From JAAYXU01 sp050942555 (lineage in GTDB: Bacteria > Bacillota > Clostridia > Christensenellales > UMGS416): a stretch of DNA of 12,275 nucleotides. The notes beneath the pieces were generated by a model. The model made no database searches. It was not told the DNA's origin and saw only the letters and a program-made list of their open reading frames with translations. Numbering within the stretch: the first letter of the stretch is position 1; each line of letters starts with the position of its first letter. A program made the translations under genes and the position numbers. Location: the NCBI GenBank assembly GCA_050942555.1, contig JBMNNN010000045.1, forward strand, positions 1 through 12,275. The letters run 5' to 3'. Shown here piece after piece: positions 1 through 6,541 of this stretch.

Positions 1-82
1 CGGCCATCCGGAATACTGCGGGACAGGTTTCGGCGCACAGGCCGCAGGAAATGCAGCCGTCGCGGTCGATATATGCTTTCAT
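1..82 (-). CDS. Ferredoxin, single [4Fe-4S] type (partial, 5' end only)
   Basis: Read leftward, the first 27 residues begin MKAYIDRDGCISCGLC and continue to AETCP, giving the CX2CX2CX3CP pattern of a [4Fe-4S] ferredoxin. The N-terminus resembles the small clostridial and thermophile ferredoxins of about 60 residues, which are soluble one-electron carriers. The window edge cuts the gene after residue 27, so the fourth-cysteine region and length cannot be checked. I chose the ATG at 82 over the in-frame ATG at 88 because the ribosome binding site AAGGGAG (plus-strand 91-97) is 8 bases from 82 but only 2 from 88. Its own extended -10 promoter lies just upstream. A ferredoxin is the natural partner of the bifurcating hydrogenase encoded 2.8 kb away, but that partnership is inferred from proximity only. 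Confidence 0.88.
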   Translation of the reverse strand, partial: MKAYIDRDGCISCGLCAETCPAVFRMA

Positions 83-112
83 CGTCATCGCTCCCTTCGG
101 TTTACTGCGCTC

Positions 113-121
113 ATTATACCA
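113..121 (-). promoter_or_regulatory. Extended -10 promoter of the ferredoxin gene
   Basis: On the minus strand the sequence TGG-TATAAT is a perfect sigma-A -10 hexamer (plus-strand 113-118) with the TGn extension (119-121). No good -35 hexamer is visible 16-18 bases upstream, which is tolerated with an extended -10. The predicted transcript start is near 106, leaving a leader of about 24 bases before the ATG at 82. Confidence 0.6.
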
Positions 122-219
122 CGGATTTCGGTGATCATGCGCTGGTGGGAGAGCAAACCATGAAGTCGCCCACATGCGTCCATCGGCGGACTTGTTAACA
201 ACAATACATTTTTCTAATA

Positions 220-248
220 TTGAATAACGGTGGAAGAAACAGTATAAT
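220..248 (+). promoter_or_regulatory. Sigma-A promoter of the secreted propeller-like gene
   Basis: TTGAAT (220-225), a 17-base spacer and TATAAT (243-248) form a near-consensus sigma-A promoter. The start of transcription would fall near 254-256, giving a leader of about 100 bases before the ATG at 357. The -10 abuts the in-frame ATG at 249, which argues that this ATG is not the translation start. Confidence 0.75.
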
Positions 249-356
249 ATGAATAATCACCTACAAAGGCTGATTGCTGAAAAGTTGCGACTATGCTCTT
301 CGCGGGTTGCCGATCACCGCGCGTGGAGTATCGGCCCGCGGTTAGGAGGCAGAGCG

Positions 357-2138
357 ATGAAAAAGGCTGCTCGCACGCTGGCGGTGCTGCTCGTATTTCT
401 GGCGTGCGCGTCGCTCCCCGGACGGAACTCGCAGACCGCGCAGGCTGCGTTCTGCGCGGTGCGGCCCTTCGGGAGCCTTCCCGAGGACTATCCCGCCCAG
501 GTCGTGGAAAAAGGGCTGCTCTTCTCGGCCACGGCGTTTCCCGGAGGCTATCTGCTGCCCGAATCCGCCGCCGGGTGCGCGATCATACGCATGTACGACA
601 CGCAAGGCCGGTTCGTGCGGACGGTCCGCTTTCCGTTCCGGGACGAGTACTTCACGGTGGAGCCTCTGGTCGTCACCCGGGACGGGGGATTTGCATTCGC
701 GATCGCGCCGTCAGGCGCGAACCGGGACAACGCTTCCCCGACGCTCGTTCGCTGCGACGGCGAGGGCGGCGTGCTGTGGTCCAAAGCCTACGACGGGTAC
801 GCCGCTCTGGCGCTTATGGCGGTGTTTGAGACCGAGAGCGGCGGATTTGTGACGGTCGGCCAGGACGAGCGGGACGCCGCGGACGAACTGTATCTGTCGC
901 ACCTCGACGGCGCGGGAAATCTGCTGCGCGAAGCGTGGTACGGTGGATCGGACCAAGACCAGCTCATAGACGCCGCGTACATGGGGGAGGAGCGCGTCGC
1001 CGTCGTGCTGGCGACACAATCGTCGGACGGAGACTTCGCCGCCTCCCGGGACGGGAAAAGCTCGGCGGTGCTCGCGCTCATTGACGGGAGTCCTGCGCCG
1101 GTGTGGCACATGCGCCTGCCCTACCACGTCCCCCGGGGAGAGGGATTCCGCGCGGCGGGCGGGGCGATCTATCTGTCGCCATTTTGGGGTATTCGCGAGG
1201 GGGAAAGCAGCTTGAGCGACGCGGTGGTCTGCTATGACGCCGCGGGCCGCATGGTCTGGGAGCGGACGTTCGCTGAGGATACGCGGTTCGTGGACGGCGA
1301 AGGTACGGATATGCTGGCGCTCTCCTGCGGTCAAAAGCTCCTTCTCATGGACGGCGCGGGCAACGCAGCGCGGGAGCTTACCGTGGACGCGGGAGTAATT
1401 CGCAAATACATAGCGCGCGCCGATCACGAGCTGGCGCTGTCGGTCAATATAACCGGCACGCTCAAAACGCCCTTGTTCGTGAGCCGGCTGTACTATCGCA
1501 CCGAGCAGGTATTGAGCGGATACGACAGCCGCGGGAGACTCGTCTGGCGATATGCGATCGACAATACCCCCGACTACATGAGCCGCACGAAAACCATACG
1601 GGGCGACAGGCGGGGAGTGGAGGACTTCCTCGCGCGGATAGAGGGGGGCGAGCAGGCGGACCGCGGGGATTGCTACAATATTACGCCGGATGACATATTC
1701 GAAAAGACGGGCTGGCAGATATTTAAGTTCAGCGGCACGTGCGAGAGCTTTCTACTATGCGGGGACGACGTCTATCCGCTGGGCATAGGCTTTGGCGGGC
1801 TGGGGCTCGTGGACGCGCTGCTGTGCGACCTGGACGAAAACGGCGCATACGAGCTCCTGTATACGTACTCGTGGGGCTCGGGACTGCACCGCTCCCATGT
1901 GGGCTGGCTGGACCCGCAGACGGGCGCGCAGGCCACTGCCGACTATGCGTATATGATGAGTGACATGATGCTGCTTCGGCTCTGGAACGCGGACAGCTCG
2001 ATCACCCTTTTCCATGCGGACTTCGCGCAGACGGGCGGCGTGGCCTTTATAGACATGACGTACGCCGCGGGGGAGGCGCTGGGTCGAGTGGTTTATGAGG
2101 ACGGGACGCTCCGGGTGGAGACACCGGCGCTTGATTAG
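357..2138 (+). CDS. Secreted protein with seven propeller-like repeats and a conserved C-terminal domain
   Basis: A 593-residue protein of unknown function. Residues 1-30 form a signal peptide: a Lys-Lys start, a hydrophobic core (about 8-20) and an AQA cleavage motif before residue 31. Seven copies of a blade-like motif, a hydrophobic stretch then D-x-x-G-x-hydrophobic-hydrophobic, often followed by W, have their Asp at 81, 134, 184, 243, 294, 332 and 390. The spacing of 38-59 residues suits a seven-bladed beta-propeller of PQQ/WD-like type. Residues about 410-593 form a second domain with DLDENGAYEL (490-499), similar to calcium-binding D-x-D-x-N-G loops, followed by a YTYSWGSGLHRSH segment that I believe recurs in clostridial hypothetical proteins. 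TAGGAGG at 343-349 lies 7 bases before the ATG at 357, which decides the start over an in-frame ATG at 249. It probably acts outside the membrane as a ligand-binding or scaffold protein. No enzyme motif is visible. Confidence 0.8.
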   Translation: MKKAARTLAVLLVFLACASLPGRNSQTAQAAFCAVRPFGSLPEDYPAQVVEKGLLFSATAFPGGYLLPESAAGCAIIRMYDTQGRFVRTVRFPFRDEYFTVEPLVVTRDGGFAFAIAPSGANRDNASPTLVRCDGEGGVLWSKAYDGYAALALMAVFETESGGFVTVGQDERDAADELYLSHLDGAGNLLREAWYGGSDQDQLIDAAYMGEERVAVVLATQSSDGDFAASRDGKSSAVLALIDGSPAPVWHMRLPYHVPRGEGFRAAGGAIYLSPFWGIREGESSLSDAVVCYDAAGRMVWERTFAEDTRFVDGEGTDMLALSCGQKLLLMDGAGNAARELTVDAGVIRKYIARADHELALSVNITGTLKTPLFVSRLYYRTEQVLSGYDSRGRLVWRYAIDNTPDYMSRTKTIRGDRRGVEDFLARIEGGEQADRGDCYNITPDDIFEKTGWQIFKFSGTCESFLLCGDDVYPLGIGFGGLGLVDALLCDLDENGAYELLYTYSWGSGLHRSHVGWLDPQTGAQATADYAYMMSDMMLLRLWNADSSITLFHADFAQTGGVAFIDMTYAAGEALGRVVYEDGTLRVETPALD

Positions 2139-2268
2139 CTCCCGCCAAGTGGGCGACGGTAACGCAAGCCGCGGCCGTTTGCGTCGGAATGGGCCAACCG
2201 ACTACCTACAAAAATACATAATTAACTGTATAAATACAAATACTCTATAAAAGTTCCCTTATTGCATA

Positions 2269-2297
2269 TTGATTCCTGTCGCTAATTCCGCTATAAT
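2269..2297 (+). promoter_or_regulatory. Sigma-A promoter of the small coiled-coil gene
   Basis: TTGATT (2269-2274), exactly 17 bases, then TATAAT (2292-2297). It sits in an AT-rich patch within a GC-rich region. Transcription should begin near 2303-2305, about 123 bases before the ATG at 2427. Confidence 0.75.
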
Positions 2298-2303
2298 GAA
2301 TAT

Positions 2304-2382
2304 GCTGGAAGCAAGAGGGCTTCCGGATAACAGCACTTTACCCCGGCCGATCTCCGGGGGATCCCTTTCTCGACTGTTTTTT
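2304..2382 (+). other. Structured 5' leader of the small coiled-coil gene
   Basis: Two hairpins fill the start of the predicted leader. The first pairs GGAAGC (2307-2312) with GCTTCC (2319-2324); an outer GCT/AGC pairing (2304-2306 with 2332-2334) would put a helix right at the 5' end. The second pairs CCCCGG (2341-2346) with CCGGGG (2354-2359). A run of six T lies at 2377-2382, some 17 bases beyond the second stem, too far for a standard terminator. I do not recognise a known riboswitch. A 5'-stabilising hairpin or a regulatory leader are both possible. Confidence 0.35.
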
Positions 2383-2426
2383 GCACAATGACAGCCAACC
2401 GACAGAATGGAACCGGAGGATCAGCC

Positions 2427-2729
2427 ATGGCGCAGATTCTTGATTTGGTTCATAGAAAAAACCATCTCCAGTACGTAATAAACTCGATCCGCGGCTATAT
2501 CGAGGAGAAGTATTACGACGAGAACCTTCTCTCGGTCTGGGAGGAGTACCACAGCGAGCTCATTGACGTGGACGAGGCGCTCCGCGCTGTCATGGCGTAT
2601 ACCGATGCGCTGTACTCCGAGCGGGCGCAGCTCCTTGCGCGCATCGATTCCTGCAGGGCGGAGATCGAGCGCTGCCGCCTGCGCATCGGGGAGATCGAGC
2701 GCTTGCTCAGACAGAGGAAAGAAATCTAG
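2427..2729 (+). CDS. Small charged coiled-coil protein, function unknown
   Basis: A 100-residue soluble protein that I do not recognise. It has no signal peptide, membrane segment or cysteine cluster. It contains many Glu, Arg, Leu and Ile residues, and the stretch from about 47 to 98 shows long heptad-like spacing (LRAVMAY, SERAQLLARI, IERCRLRIGEIERLL), so a helical hairpin or coiled-coil dimer is likely. GGAGG at 2415-2419 lies 7 bases upstream of the ATG at 2427, making this start better than the in-frame ATG at 2388, which has no ribosome binding site. It has its own strong promoter and leader. It is on the same strand as the hydrogenase operon, but the AT-rich operator region separates them, so it is probably an independent unit. 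Two cysteines (about residues 75 and 81) are of unknown meaning. Confidence 0.7.
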   Translation: MAQILDLVHRKNHLQYVINSIRGYIEEKYYDENLLSVWEEYHSELIDVDEALRAVMAYTDALYSERAQLLARIDSCRAEIERCRLRIGEIERLLRQRKEI

Positions 2730-2791
2730 GGTACGCATTTGATGCCGGGCGGGAGGATGCGTTTAGTCGATGCGTCGTACTGTGCACAGGT

Positions 2792-2851
2792 GCGTTAAAA
2801 TTTTAACAAAACATGTTAAAAATTTATCAAATTTTGTGATATTTTTAACAA
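2792..2851. promoter_or_regulatory. Array of three Rex-like operators spaced 21 bp apart
   Basis: Three 18-bp near-palindromes match the clostridial Rex consensus TTGTTAA-N4-TTAACAA. Site 1 (2792-2809) is GCGTTAA-AATT-TTAACAA, with a perfect right half and an exact 14-bp palindrome at its core. Site 2 (2813-2830) is ATGTTAA-AAAT-TTATCAA. Site 3 (2834-2851) is TTGTGAT-ATTT-TTAACAA, again with a perfect right half. Each matches 12 of 14 consensus positions. Starts at 2792, 2813 and 2834 give an exact 21-bp period, two helical turns, so all three would face the same side of the DNA. Rex is the NADH/NAD+-sensing repressor that leaves DNA when NADH rises and is known to control fermentation and hydrogenase genes in Clostridia. 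The array lies 59 bases before hydC. The assignment to Rex is inferred from the motif and the regulated gene. Confidence 0.75.
2816..2845 (+). promoter_or_regulatory. Likely promoter of the hydCBA operon, inside the operator array
   Basis: An extended -10, TGA-TATTTT (2837-2845; hexamer 2840-2845, 4 of 6), overlaps operator 3. A weak -35-like TTAAAA (2816-2821) lies 18 bases upstream in operator 2. No better promoter is seen between 2730 and 2909. The overlap would let a repressor bound at sites 2 and 3 exclude RNA polymerase. The hexamers are imperfect, so the exact start is uncertain. Confidence 0.4.
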
Positions 2852-2909
2852 ATAACGACAGCCACCAGCGCAAGGCGCATGGTGGACAACGAAAACGGAG
2901 GTGCGAACG

Positions 2910-3407
2910 ATGGAGCAAACGGTCCACAACGGGTGCCGCGAAAGAACCCCGGAGGAGCAGTACGCGCTGCTCGAACAGGTCATCGGGGATTACGCGGCCG
3001 ACGAAAAGAACCTGATACAGATCCTTCATATGGCGCAGGCCATATTCGGCTACCTGCCGCTTCCGGTGCAGCGGTTCGTCGCCGAGCGAATGGATATCCC
3101 GCTCTCTCGCGTAAGCGGCGTCGTCACGTTCTATTCGTTCTTCTCCACCCAGCCCAAGGGCAGACATACGATCCAGATCTGCCTGGGCACCGCCTGCTAT
3201 GTGCGGGGCGGGAAGAAGATCGTCGAAAAGCTTACCCAGATGCTGGGAGTGGGCGTGGGCGAGACGACGAAGGACGGCCGGTTTTCGCTGCAGGTCATGC
3301 GCTGCATCGGCGCATGCGGTCTGGCGCCGGCCATCAGCATCGACGGCAAGGTGTTCAAGCGCGTGAATCCCAACCGGATCCAGGAGATCCTGGATGAGTT
3401 CGAGTAA
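2910..3407 (+). CDS. hydC: [FeFe]-hydrogenase HydC subunit, NuoE-like [2Fe-2S] protein
   Basis: A 165-residue cytoplasmic protein of the NuoE/HndA/HydC family, close to the usual length of about 160. The N-terminal helical part (about 15-70) contains the family signature around YLPLPVQRFVAERMDIPLS and GVVTFYSFF (71-78). The thioredoxin-like half carries the [2Fe-2S] ligands as C91-LGTA-C96 and C132-IGA-C136, in the family's CX4C and CX3C spacing. HydC docks on HydB and is part of the electron path of bifurcating hydrogenases. GGAGG at 2897-2901 is 8 bases before the ATG at 2910, favouring this over a GTG at 2901. It is first in the operon, 15 bases upstream of hydB, and follows the Rex-like operators. 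No key residue is missing. Confidence 0.93.
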   Translation: MEQTVHNGCRERTPEEQYALLEQVIGDYAADEKNLIQILHMAQAIFGYLPLPVQRFVAERMDIPLSRVSGVVTFYSFFSTQPKGRHTIQICLGTACYVRGGKKIVEKLTQMLGVGVGETTKDGRFSLQVMRCIGACGLAPAISIDGKVFKRVNPNRIQEILDEFE

Positions 3408-3422
3408 GAGGGGTGAGGAGAA

Positions 3423-6400
3423 ATGAACGACACGGTCAGACGTATCGCGAGCAGGAGCGATCTTGATTCGATCGCCCGCGCATACAGGGAATTTGAGGGC
3501 CGCTACGATCACTGCGTACTGGTATGCAGCGGGGCCGGCTGCGTCTCCTCGGGCAGCAGGGCCTTCCGGGAAGCGCTTGACAGGGCGCTATTGGGCGCGG
3601 GCATCGCGGAGCGGACGCTCATTAAGCAGACCGGATGCATCGGCACATGCGCCGTGGGACCGGTCATGCTGGTGCAGCCCGGCGGCATATTTTACTGCAA
3701 TCTGACGCCTGCAGATGCCGAGACGATCGTCCGCAGACACCTCGTGGGCGGCGAGGTCGTCAGGGAGCTGTGCTATGTGGACAGGAGCACCGGCGAAACA
3801 GTGCCCTGTATCGACGACATACCGTACTTTAAAAGCCAGCTGAAAATCGTAATGAAAAACTGCGGCGTCATCGACTACGGCTCGATCGACGAATACATAT
3901 CCCGCGAGGGATTTATCGCCCTCTGCAGGGCGCTTCACGAGATGACGCCCGACGACGTCATAGGCGAGATCGAGCGCTCGGGCCTGCGGGGCCGGGGCGG
4001 CGGAGGATTCCCGACGGGCCTTAAATGGAAGCTGGCCCGCCGCAGCGGCGGCGATCAGAAATATGTGATCTGTAACGCCGACGAGGGCGACCCGGGCGCG
4101 TTCATGGATCGGTGTCTGCTGGAGGGCGACTCCTTCCTGGTCATAGAGGGCATGGCGATCGCCGGATATGCGATCGGTGCGAGCTGCGGCGTCGTCTATG
4201 TGCGCGCTGAGTACCCGCTGGCCATCGAGCGGCTGAAGGCCGCGATCGGCAAGGCCCACGAGTACGGCCTGCTGGGCGACGACATACTGGGCAGCGGGTT
4301 CGGCTTCGATATCGAAATCCGCATCGGGGCGGGCGCGTTCGTGTGCGGCGAGGAGACAGCGCTGATGGCCTCTGTCGAGGGGCGGCGCGGCGAGCCGCGC
4401 CAGAAGCCGCCGTTCCCGTCGGATCGCGGTCTCTACGGCAGGCCTACGGTCATCAACAATGTCGAAACGTTCGGCAATGTTCCCACGATACTGCTTCGCG
4501 GAGCCGACTGGTTCGCCGGTATCGGCACCGATAAAAGCCGCGGGACCAAGGTGTTCGCGCTGGCGGGCGACGTCAACAACACGGGCATCATCGAGGTGCC
4601 GATGGGCACGCCGCTGGGCAAGATCCTTTTCGACATCGGCGGCGGCATACCGGGCGGCAAACGCTTCAAGGTGGCCCAGACCGGCGGTCCCTCGGGCGGG
4701 TGCTTGACGAGCGAGCACCTCAATACGCCGGTCGACTACGATTCGCTGGTGGAGCTGGGCGCGATCATGGGCTCGGGCGGCCTTATCGCGATGGATGAGG
4801 ACACCTGCATGGTGGATGTCGCGCGGTACTTCATGGAGTTCGTGCAGGAGGAGTCGTGCGGCAAATGCGTCGCGTGCCGCCTGGGCACAAAGCGCATGCT
4901 CGAGATACTCGAGAACATCACGCAGGGGCGCGGCAGGGAAGGCGACGTGGAGCTGCTCATAGAGCTTGGCGAAACCATCAAGGACACGGCGCTGTGCGGG
5001 CTGGGCCAGACGGCGCCAAACCCGGTGCTCAGCACGATCAAATACTTCCGCGAGGAGTACGACGAGCACATCCGCCACAGGTACTGCCGCGCAGGAGTAT
5101 GCGCGGACCTATTCCTGTCGCCCTGCGAGAACGCGTGCCCGGCCAGCATCAATGTGCCCGGTTACCTGGCGCTGATCGCGGCGGGCCGTCCGAAGGACGC
5201 GTACAGGCTCATTCGCCAGGAGAACCCGTTTCCGTCGGTATGCGGGCGCGTCTGCACGCATCCATGCGAGAGCCGCTGCCGCCGGGGCCAGCTGGACGAG
5301 CCGGTGGCCATACGCGACCTGAAGCGGTTTGCGGCCGATGCGGCGATGAAGTCCGACGAGCCGTATGCGGAACTTGTATTCCCCGACAACAACAAGTCGG
5401 TGGGCATCATCGGAGGCGGGCCCTCGGGGCTGACCTGCGGCTACTATCTGAGCAAGCTGGGCTATGACGTCACCGTGTACGAGCAGCAGCCCATGGCGGG
5501 CGGAATGCTGGCGGTGGGCATACCCGAATACCGCCTGCCCAAGGCCGTTCTCGAAAAGGAAATCAACACGATCCGCCAGGTGGGCGTAAACATACTCACG
5601 AACACCGAAGTGGGACGGGACGTGCGCTTCGATGAGCTGCGCAGCAAGCATGACGCGATCTATATCGCCACCGGCACGCAGTACTCGCGCCGCATCGGCG
5701 TAGAGGGAGAGGAGCTTCCCGGCGTATACCACGGTCTTGACTTCCTCCGCGATGTGAACCTGGGCCATACCCGGCAGCTGCGGGGCGTGGTCGCCGTCAT
5801 CGGCGGCGGCAACACCGCGATCGACGCGGCCCGTTCGGCGGTGCGGCTGGGTGCGGGGGAGGTGCATATACTCTACCGGCGCACGATCGACGACATGCCG
5901 GCCGACCCGCGCGAGATACACGACGCGCTCGAGGAGGGCATCCGGATCCACACGATGGTCGCGCCCGTCCGCATCAGCGGCAGGAAGCGGGTGCAGTCGG
6001 TTGTATGCGTGCGGATGGAGCTTGGAGCCTACGACAGGAGCGGCCGCCGGACGCCCGTTCCGGTGGAGGGCTCGGAGTTCTCGGTACCGGCGGACGTCGT
6101 AATCCCCGCGGTCAGCCAGTATTCCGACCTGCCGTTCATCCGCCGCGACGAGGTGGAGATCACGAAATGGGGCACGTTCGTCGTGGACCCCGATACGCAG
6201 ATGACCACGATGCGGGGCGTCTTCGCGGGCGGCGATGTGGTGCGCGGCGCCGACACGGTCATCACCGCCATCGCCGACGGAAAGAAGGCCGCCTGCTCGA
6301 TCGACCGCTATCTGGGCGGCACGGGCGAGCTGAACAAGGGAGAGCAGATCGATATCCCCGTCATCGAGGATGAGGAGGAGCTGGTCGAGCACGAGCGCTT

Positions 6401-6527
6401 CCCGATGAAATACCTGGATCCCGAAACCCGCAGGCACAGCTGCGACGAGGTGGCGCAGGGCTACCACCGCCTCAACGCGATCGCCGAAGCGATGCGCTGC
6501 CTGCACTGCGACCGCAGACAATCCTGA
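3423..6527 (+). CDS. hydB: HydB-type NuoF subunit fused to a GltD/NfnB-like NAD(P)H oxidoreductase
   Basis: A 1034-residue fusion. Residues 25-110 are a thioredoxin-like [2Fe-2S] domain (C35-X4-C40, C72-X3-C76). Residues about 135-550 are the NuoF core: FMN/NADH motifs GLRGRGGGGFPTGLKW (187-202), NADEGDPGAFMDR (218-230), GAGAFVCGEETAL (302-314), and a [4Fe-4S] site C479-X2-C482-X2-C485 with C525. HydB normally ends in a two-cluster ferredoxin domain of about 60 residues. Here a GltD-like module follows: an Fe-S region (C568-X3-C572-P, then C607, C611, C615, C619), an FAD fold with GGGPSGL (664-670), a second Rossmann fold with GGGNTAIDAA (794-803) ending in YRR (818-820), an FAD closing motif AGGDVVRGAD (935-944), and a terminal RCLHCD (1025-1030). 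The double Arg suggests NADPH, as in GltD and NfnB relatives; this is inference. It is flanked by hydC (15-base gap) and hydA (14-base gap). The reading frame is open across the junction, so this is a true fusion. Confidence 0.9.
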   Translation: MNDTVRRIASRSDLDSIARAYREFEGRYDHCVLVCSGAGCVSSGSRAFREALDRALLGAGIAERTLIKQTGCIGTCAVGPVMLVQPGGIFYCNLTPADAETIVRRHLVGGEVVRELCYVDRSTGETVPCIDDIPYFKSQLKIVMKNCGVIDYGSIDEYISREGFIALCRALHEMTPDDVIGEIERSGLRGRGGGGFPTGLKWKLARRSGGDQKYVICNADEGDPGAFMDRCLLEGDSFLVIEGMAIAGYAIGASCGVVYVRAEYPLAIERLKAAIGKAHEYGLLGDDILGSGFGFDIEIRIGAGAFVCGEETALMASVEGRRGEPRQKPPFPSDRGLYGRPTVINNVETFGNVPTILLRGADWFAGIGTDKSRGTKVFALAGDVNNTGIIEVPMGTPLGKILFDIGGGIPGGKRFKVAQTGGPSGGCLTSEHLNTPVDYDSLVELGAIMGSGGLIAMDEDTCMVDVARYFMEFVQEESCGKCVACRLGTKRMLEILENITQGRGREGDVELLIELGETIKDTALCGLGQTAPNPVLSTIKYFREEYDEHIRHRYCRAGVCADLFLSPCENACPASINVPGYLALIAAGRPKDAYRLIRQENPFPSVCGRVCTHPCESRCRRGQLDEPVAIRDLKRFAADAAMKSDEPYAELVFPDNNKSVGIIGGGPSGLTCGYYLSKLGYDVTVYEQQPMAGGMLAVGIPEYRLPKAVLEKEINTIRQVGVNILTNTEVGRDVRFDELRSKHDAIYIATGTQYSRRIGVEGEELPGVYHGLDFLRDVNLGHTRQLRGVVAVIGGGNTAIDAARSAVRLGAGEVHILYRRTIDDMPADPREIHDALEEGIRIHTMVAPVRISGRKRVQSVVCVRMELGAYDRSGRRTPVPVEGSEFSVPADVVIPAVSQYSDLPFIRRDEVEITKWGTFVVDPDTQMTTMRGVFAGGDVVRGADTVITAIADGKKAACSIDRYLGGTGELNKGEQIDIPVIEDEEELVEHERFPMKYLDPETRRHSCDEVAQGYHRLNAIAEAMRCLHCDRRQS

Positions 6528-6541
6528 GGAGGCGAGACGAC

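Noticed and set aside
192..201. TTGTTAACAA palindrome as a fourth Rex site
   Set aside because: The two half-sites overlap instead of being separated by four bases, so the Rex 18-bp geometry is absent. It is probably chance in an AT-rich gap.
249..356. In-frame upstream ATG at 249 for the secreted protein
   Set aside because: It directly abuts the -10 TATAAT (243-248), has no ribosome binding site, and the extra 36 residues would hide a good signal peptide. The ATG at 357 has TAGGAGG 7 bases upstream.
2162..2184. Hairpin ACGCAA/TTGCGT after the secreted protein as a terminator
   Set aside because: The stem is short (about 6-8 bp) and no T-run follows, so I do not call termination here.
3588..6521. 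Long open frames on the minus strand opposite hydB (up to about 496 residues)
   Set aside because: They are antisense to strongly conserved coding sequence, lack ribosome binding sites and recognisable domains, and have the Arg/Ala/His-rich make-up of shadow frames in GC-rich DNA.
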